Of a DNA stretch of 64,000 nucleotides, positions 59,522 through 64,000 are shown in pieces. The notes under the pieces were generated by a model, which worked only from the letters and a program-made list of their open reading frames with translations, ran no database searches and had not been told where the DNA came from. The stretch's first letter is position 1; each line of letters begins with the position of its first letter. Made by a program: the position numbers and the translations under genes. The DNA comes from Ottelia alismoides. Its lineage: Eukaryota > Streptophyta > Magnoliopsida > Alismatales > Hydrocharitaceae. The stretch is taken from the NCBI GenBank assembly GCA_037367405.1, contig JAZKJV010010541.1, positions 124,001 to 188,000 on the forward strand, in the 5' to 3' direction.

Positions 59522-60350
59522 AACCTACAGGAAGTAGCGAAGAATGAGATTGAGAAATGGTGCAAAGTAGGGTTTATATGCCCTATTTCTGACTCCAAGT
59601 GGGTGGCCCCACTTCATGTTGTCCCGAAGAAGTCAGGAAATCAGATGGTCACCAACAAGGAGGAGGTAGAGATTGTGACATGAGTACCCACGTCATGACG
59701 CATCTATGTCGGCTACATGCGTCTGAATGCCACGACCAAGGAAGACCACTTTCCCTTTCTGTTCATCGATCATATCCTGGAGAGACTCGTAGGGAAAGCA
59801 TTCTTTTGTTTCCTCGACGGGTACTCAGGCTACAACCTGATAGCTATAGCCCCTGAGGACCACGAAAAGACCACATTCACATGTCCATTCAGCACTTACG
59901 CATTCAGGCGCACACCATTCGGGCTCTGCAATGCCCCAATCACTTTTCAGCAGTGTATGATCGTTATATTTGTCTTGATGGTGGGATATTTCCTGGAAAT
60001 GTTCATGGATGACTTCTCGGCTCATGGTGATTCCTTTGATACATGTTTAGCGCACTTGTATTGAGTCCTCAATCGATATCAGGAGGTGAATCTAGTACTC
60101 TCCTGGGAAAAGAGTCGCTTTATGTTGACGAAGGGTATCGTGTTGGGGCATCATATCTCCAAAAGGGGAATTGAGATTGACCTGCTAGGGTGGAGGTGAT
60201 CAAGAAACTCGATCCACCTACCAATGTGAAGTTTGTGAGGTCATTTTTAGGGCATGTTGGATTTTATAGAAGATTCATTAAGGATTATTCGAAGATTGCT
60301 CTCCCACTGACTGAGCTCTTAGAGACATAAAGTTCGTTGTATATCATAGG
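59517..60350 (+). pseudogene. Element E reverse transcriptase
   Basis: This continues the gene cut at 38683: NPNLQEVAKNEIEKWCKVGF, then ICPISDSKWVAPLHVVPKKS. After a stop and shift near 59680, YVRLNATTKEDHFPFLFIDH, then FCFLDGYSGYNLIAIAPEDH, EKTTFTCPFSTYAFRRTPFG and LCNAPITFQQCM (59717-59960) form the palm of an Athila RT. The catalytic motif is FMDD (59990-60020, in FLEMFMDDFSAHGDSF). The thumb continues in pieces to about 60350 (KSRFMLTKGIVLGHHIS, FLGHVGFYRRFIKDYSKI). Stops at 60062 and later kill it. The first five bases are the ACCCC duplication of D. Confidence 0.9.
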
Positions 60351-60359
60351 TGTCTAGAG

Positions 60360-60790
60360 GCCTTTATGATCTTGAAGATGAAAATTTATGCCTCGCCTAT
60401 CCTACAAGCTCCTGATAGGTCTCTCCCCTTTGAGATCATGTCTGACGCTTCAGATTTCACTATAGGAGCTGCGTTAGCACAACGACGAGAGGGGATCCTG
60501 TTTGCGATCCAATACATGAGCAAAGTATTAGACTAGACACAAGAGAACTACACGGTGACTGAAAAGGAAATTCTTGCTGTAGTATGGGCCCTCGAGAAGA
60601 TAAGGTCCCATATTTTGGGCTCTAAGGTGACAATCTACACTGATCACACACCCATTCGATACTTGATTTTGCTCCTTCAGGAGTTTGATTTGGAGGTAGA
60701 AGATAAACCTGGAGTGAAGAATGTTGTGGCTGATCACCTTTCTCGGATTAAGCTTAAGGATTCTCCTGATTTTGACCTTCCCAGATGAGT
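60360..60790 (+). pseudogene. Element E RNase H
   Basis: The frame reads ASPILQAPDRSLPFEIMSDA, then SDFTIGAALAQRREGILFAI, YMSKVLD, a stop at about 60534, [32 protein letters not shown] and [20 protein letters not shown]. The catalytic residues are visible: Asp in SDASDF, Glu in TEKE, Asp in [10 protein letters not shown]. This enzyme degrades the RNA strand during reverse transcription. Only one stop separates the two parts, so it is the best kept domain in E. Confidence 0.88.
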
Positions 60791-60799
60791 CAAATTGTG

Positions 60800-62125
60800 T
60801 TACTTTCTCACTCCCGTGGTATGCCAACATGGTGAACTTTCTTGTCGCTAAGCAAGTTCCCCAAGGTTGGACGAGTAGAAGTATTGGCTGATTGAAGTTG
60901 GATTCGAGGAGATACCACTTAGACGATCTGTTCCTTTTCTTTGAAGGGCCTGATTGTGCTTGGAGAAGGTGTATTCCTTAGGAGGAATACTGGAGTGTCC
61001 TCACTTATTGTCACTCTCTTGAGGCTGAAGGACCCCATTCAGGGAAGAGAACTGCTGACAAGGTACTCCAATGTGGATTTCACTGGCCGACCCTATTTAG
61101 AGATGCTATTGATTTTATACGATTGTGCCTGATTTGATAGAGGATGGGAGGAACGGTTATATAAAGAGATGAGATGCCCATGCAACCTGTGATCATTTGT
61201 GATGTTTTTGATGCATACGACATAGATTTCATGGGTCCCTTTCCCAATAGCCAAGGAAATGAGTACATCTTGTTGGTGGTTGATTATCTGTCTAGGTGGG
61301 TGGAGGCTATCCCAACCCGAACCGTAGACAGCAAGATTGTTTGTAAGTTCATGAGAGACCATATTATTGCCAGATTTGCGATGCCAAAACTTTTGATATC
61401 ATATGGGGGTTGCCACTTTATGAATCGATATATGAGACACGATTTGAGCATAGAGTTACTAGTCCTTACCACCAACAATCCATTGGCATGATAGAGGTTT
61501 CGAACAGAGAGGTGAAGAGTATTTTGTAGAAGTTGGTTCGTCCTGATAGGAAGAACTGGTCCCAGCTCTTAGACCAAGTTCTGTGGGCCTATATGACAAC
61601 CTACAAGACACCTGTGGACACCACCATTTAGAATGATCTATGGCAAGTCATGCCGTTTACCTGCTAAGCTGATTCACAAATCCGAATGGGCATTAAGTGG
61701 ATTAATTGGAGTTGTCACCTAGGGAATCTTTGTCGTTACTTGAACTTGAACGAGCTCGTGGAAATCCAAAATAGGGCATATGACAACAGTTTGATTTATA
61801 AGGATAAAGTAAAGAGATGACATGATAAGCACATTAGGTGCAAAGACTTTGTCATCGAGCAAAATGTATGGTTGTTTAATTCTAGGTTGAAGATGTTCCA
61901 CGGGAAGCTCAAATCTAAGTGGACATTCCCCTTTGATGTTAAGAAAGTGCACTGGAATGGAAGTGTAGAGATAGCTAATCTTACAGATGGTGCACCATCA
62001 CTTGTGGTGAATGGACAACTGTTGAAGCATTTTGAAGATTTTAAGGAGCAGTTAGTCCAAGTCGAGGCCATCAGCTTCATGCTGAGTGAGCACATGGCAG
62101 ATACATCATATTGCTCTTCATGAAG
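60800..62125 (+). pseudogene. Element E integrase
   Basis: The zinc-finger region is weak (about 60990-61140). The core at 61195-61490 reads [20 protein letters not shown] (first Asp), [20 protein letters not shown] and [11 protein letters not shown], where the second catalytic Asp of ISDGG is now Tyr. After a shift, EVSNREVKSIL near 61490-61530 carries the Glu. Then LDQVLWAYMTTYKTPVD and, at 61872-62123, the C-terminal domain FNSRLKMFHGKLKSKWTFPF with LVVNGQLLKHFE. The integrase C-terminal region ends the coding sequence, with no chromodomain. Confidence 0.87.
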
Positions 62126-62228
62126 ATGCAACATCAATACTCAGCAACTTAGAAGATTCATTCACTCTTTTACATATGATCTATTCAATCTTTAGAGCTT
62201 AGGTTCATTCTTCTGGAGATACTATCTC

Positions 62229-62600
62229 CATACTTTGGCTTTTCAAAGCCTAAGTATAGGGGGAACCCCTGCTCTTACCTGTATAGTCATTTTCTCTCTG
62301 TATGTTCTCTAGATCTCATCGCTTCTTACACTTACTCCTAACCTAGACTTAGGCTCACTAGAGCCTAAGTATAGGGGCGACTGATGCCCACCACGTCCAT
62401 ATACTCATCCATTTCTCCTCTTGAACCCATCCACCCCATTTTTTCTCTTCTTTAAACTTAGGCTGACCAGAGCCTATGTATAGGGGGTGGATCAACTTCT
62501 TTACTTCTTGTTATTTTAACTCTCCTACGCTTAGCACAAGCTATGTCTTTTCCTAGCTTCTTGTTCTCTAAGGACATAACACACACTAAGTATGGGAGGC
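62229..62600 (+). repeat. Hairpin array of element E (four stem-loops)
   Basis: 62231-62256: TACTTTGGCTTT / AAAGCCTAAGTA, one mismatch. 62347-62370: ACTTAGGCTC / GAGCCTAAGT, perfect, loop ACTA. 62456-62479: ACTTAGGCT / AGCCTATGT, one mismatch. 62526-62593: CTTAGCACAAGCTATGTC / GACATAACACACACTAAG, long loop, several mismatches. Each 3' arm is followed by a G-rich run (GTATAGGGGG in the first and third). In sense, three short hairpins precede one long-armed hairpin, the same order as in B and C. Confidence 0.9.
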
Positions 62601-63607
62601 GTGTATATATTACATATATATAATTTTCCCATAACTTGTACTTTAACGTATTTTGTATATAAATTATGAAAAATTTATGGGATGGGTAAAATTGGTAGAA
62701 AAAACTTTTTTTAAATTACATGTATATTTGTATAATATGTGTATAAATTTGTAAAATTCTTGTAAATAATACTTTCGTAAAACTTTTTATAAAATAGGAG
62801 GTATACTAGAAAAAACTTTTGGAAAAAGAGGCTTCTTATTTACCCTTGTATATCATCCATGCATTCTTAAAAAAAAGTCTTGCACTTCATTCATCTACAT
62901 TGCATGTCATTTGCATTTCATACATGGCATATGCAAAGTGGAAAGTTAGTGGGTTCTGAGCCAAGTTATGAATAGAAGTCGAAGATGGACTTGATTTGAC
63001 CTTTATCTACCTAATTTCCAAGGAACCATATAGGAACTGGAGTTAAGATTTTTCAGACATAGTGACTTAATTCTTTGAGTCCGCAAGTTACATTCACATG
63101 TTATCTTGATTGGTGTAAATAGAATATTTCATATACACACATGATTCTTTTACACAGTGACCTAACTTGGACAAGCACCATGCACGTAGCTCTTCATTGA
63201 TGAGGTGGTGCGGAGATAGAATCCTTTGGCTTGAAGTAGCACACGGGTGGAAACATCTGTCCTCCTCTATGGAGGGTAGTGCATCTTAACCTAGTTTAGT
63301 GGTGGCGACATCTAACGATGGGATGTTGTGGGTTGCAATAAAGCTTCAAAAGAGGGATACTCTACTGGCTCAAGAAGAAGAGATCCTTATGTACATGCAG
63401 CACCTTGTATATAGTTCTAAAGAAAAAGAAAAAGAAAGAACTCCAAAAAAAGGGGACATACCTGATTGAAAATAAAATGCATGCCAAAGTGTGTATAGTT
63501 GTTTAGTCAAATTAGCAAGGCATAGGATTCAAAGTCTCATACCAAGGAATCCTGCAGCTAGAGACTTGACTACATTGGTCAATCTCCAGGGATATGTGAC
63601 TACACTG
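62601..63607 (+). other. Element E 3' untranslated region
   Basis: Non-coding. GACTTGACTACATTGGTCAA and GACTACACTGCTAGGC (63560-63607) match, in reverse, B's 29530-29600. It breaks off inside this block, before any polypurine tract or LTR. No gene is seen. Confidence 0.65.
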
Positions 63608-64000
63608 CTAGGCAAATTCCCAAGTTCTATTCAAGCAAGAAGTTTGATGATTGTAATTCCAATTAAGGTTTAGATCAAATCTAATCAACTAATTGGTTGG
63701 GGCCACGTCAATTAGGCAAATAATCATGTTTCAATATTTCACAAATATTTTTCAAGATTATTTCACGAAATTAACAATTAATTTCACTAATTGACAATCA
63801 CTTGGTTCTAGATTAGGAAAGCAATTTCAGCAGTGACCCCTACTTACTAAAATTGGCATATCTCAATCATATTAAATCCAAATTAAGCAAAGTCAATTTC
63901 TAAAGTTTGCTAATTTGATTTAGGACAGAACCAAAGTGATGTTTCACGCATTTCGAGGCAAGTCTAAACAGTAATTAACATTTTAATCACGTTCAGATTC
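63608..64000 (-). mobile_element. Fragment H: copia leader of the F/D family
   Basis: From AAATTCCCAAG at about 63607 the sequence follows D from about 56240 (TTCAAGCAAG.AGTTTGATGATT, TCACTAATTGACAATCAC, CAGCAGTGACCCCTACTTAC) to the window end. It is in the same orientation as D. It starts inside the leader, not at an LTR end, so gag-pol and the 3' LTR of H were deleted together with the end of E. The primer site and 5' LTR should follow to the right. Confidence 0.8.

Larger units (their letters stand above)
38015..63607 (+). mobile_element. Element E: Athila-like gypsy, split by two copia insertions
   Basis: Plus-strand pol sequence occupies 38015-38683, is interrupted by copia F and D, and resumes at 59517 in the same gene: the reading REFHRRV at the left junction continues as NPNLQEVAKNEIEKW at the right. 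RT, RNase H and integrase follow, then the hairpin array (62229-62600) and 3' untranslated sequence to about 63607, where a copia fragment starts. Its 3' LTR is not present in the window. Its 5' half is missing because B is inserted at 38014. E is the oldest layer of the nest. Confidence 0.85.

Overview
The window is plant heterochromatin made almost entirely of decayed LTR retrotransposons. It is AT-rich (except some CpG-containing LTR cores), with stop codons and frameshifts in every pol gene. I see no host gene, tRNA, rRNA or CRISPR array. The plant assignment rests on Ty3/gypsy elements of the Athila type (a degraded tRNA-Asp primer site next to a long LTR, Athila-like Gag, protease, RT and integrase) and on Ty1/copia elements primed by initiator tRNA-Met. 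The species cannot be told from this sequence.

Layout, left to right. Element A (gypsy, minus strand): RT, protease, gag and a ~4 kb 5' LTR, 1-8137. Element C (gypsy, minus): 8138-18144, with part of its 3' LTR, polypurine tract, hairpin array, protease, gag, primer site and a 2.24 kb 5' LTR; it has no RT or integrase. Element G (copia, plus): 18145-24839, leader to complete 3' LTR. Element B (gypsy, minus): 24845-38014, with 3' LTR, polypurine tract, hairpin array, an integrase remnant and a 5' LTR that is itself split by another LTR (32263-35360). Element E (gypsy, plus): 38015-38683 and 59517-63607, one RT gene cut in two by two complete copia elements on the minus strand, F (38684-49187, target duplication AGTTA) and D (49198-59516, target duplication ACCCC). 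A fragment H of the same copia family closes the window (63608-64000).

The junctions imply a nest five deep: A sits in C's LTR, C in G's leader, G in B's LTR, B in E's pol gene; F and D also sit in E. The missing halves of E, B, G, C and A should lie in reverse order to the left of this window.

The most unusual structure is an array of four hairpins in the 3' untranslated region of all three gypsy elements whose 3' end is visible (C, B, E). The outer stem (CTATACTTAG/CTAAGTATAG) is shared. The inner stem varies between copies, mostly with pairing kept. The sense-strand 3' arm is usually followed by a G run, so most modules resemble the element's true polypurine tract (AAGTATGGGGGAGGGG). The array survives even in C, which has lost RT and integrase. 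Other points of interest are a 347-bp foldback insertion with a possible 9-bp target duplication, perfect G-box palindromes in the LTRs, palindromic U3 repeats in the copia LTRs, and two copia insertions exactly 5 bp apart in one gypsy RT gene.
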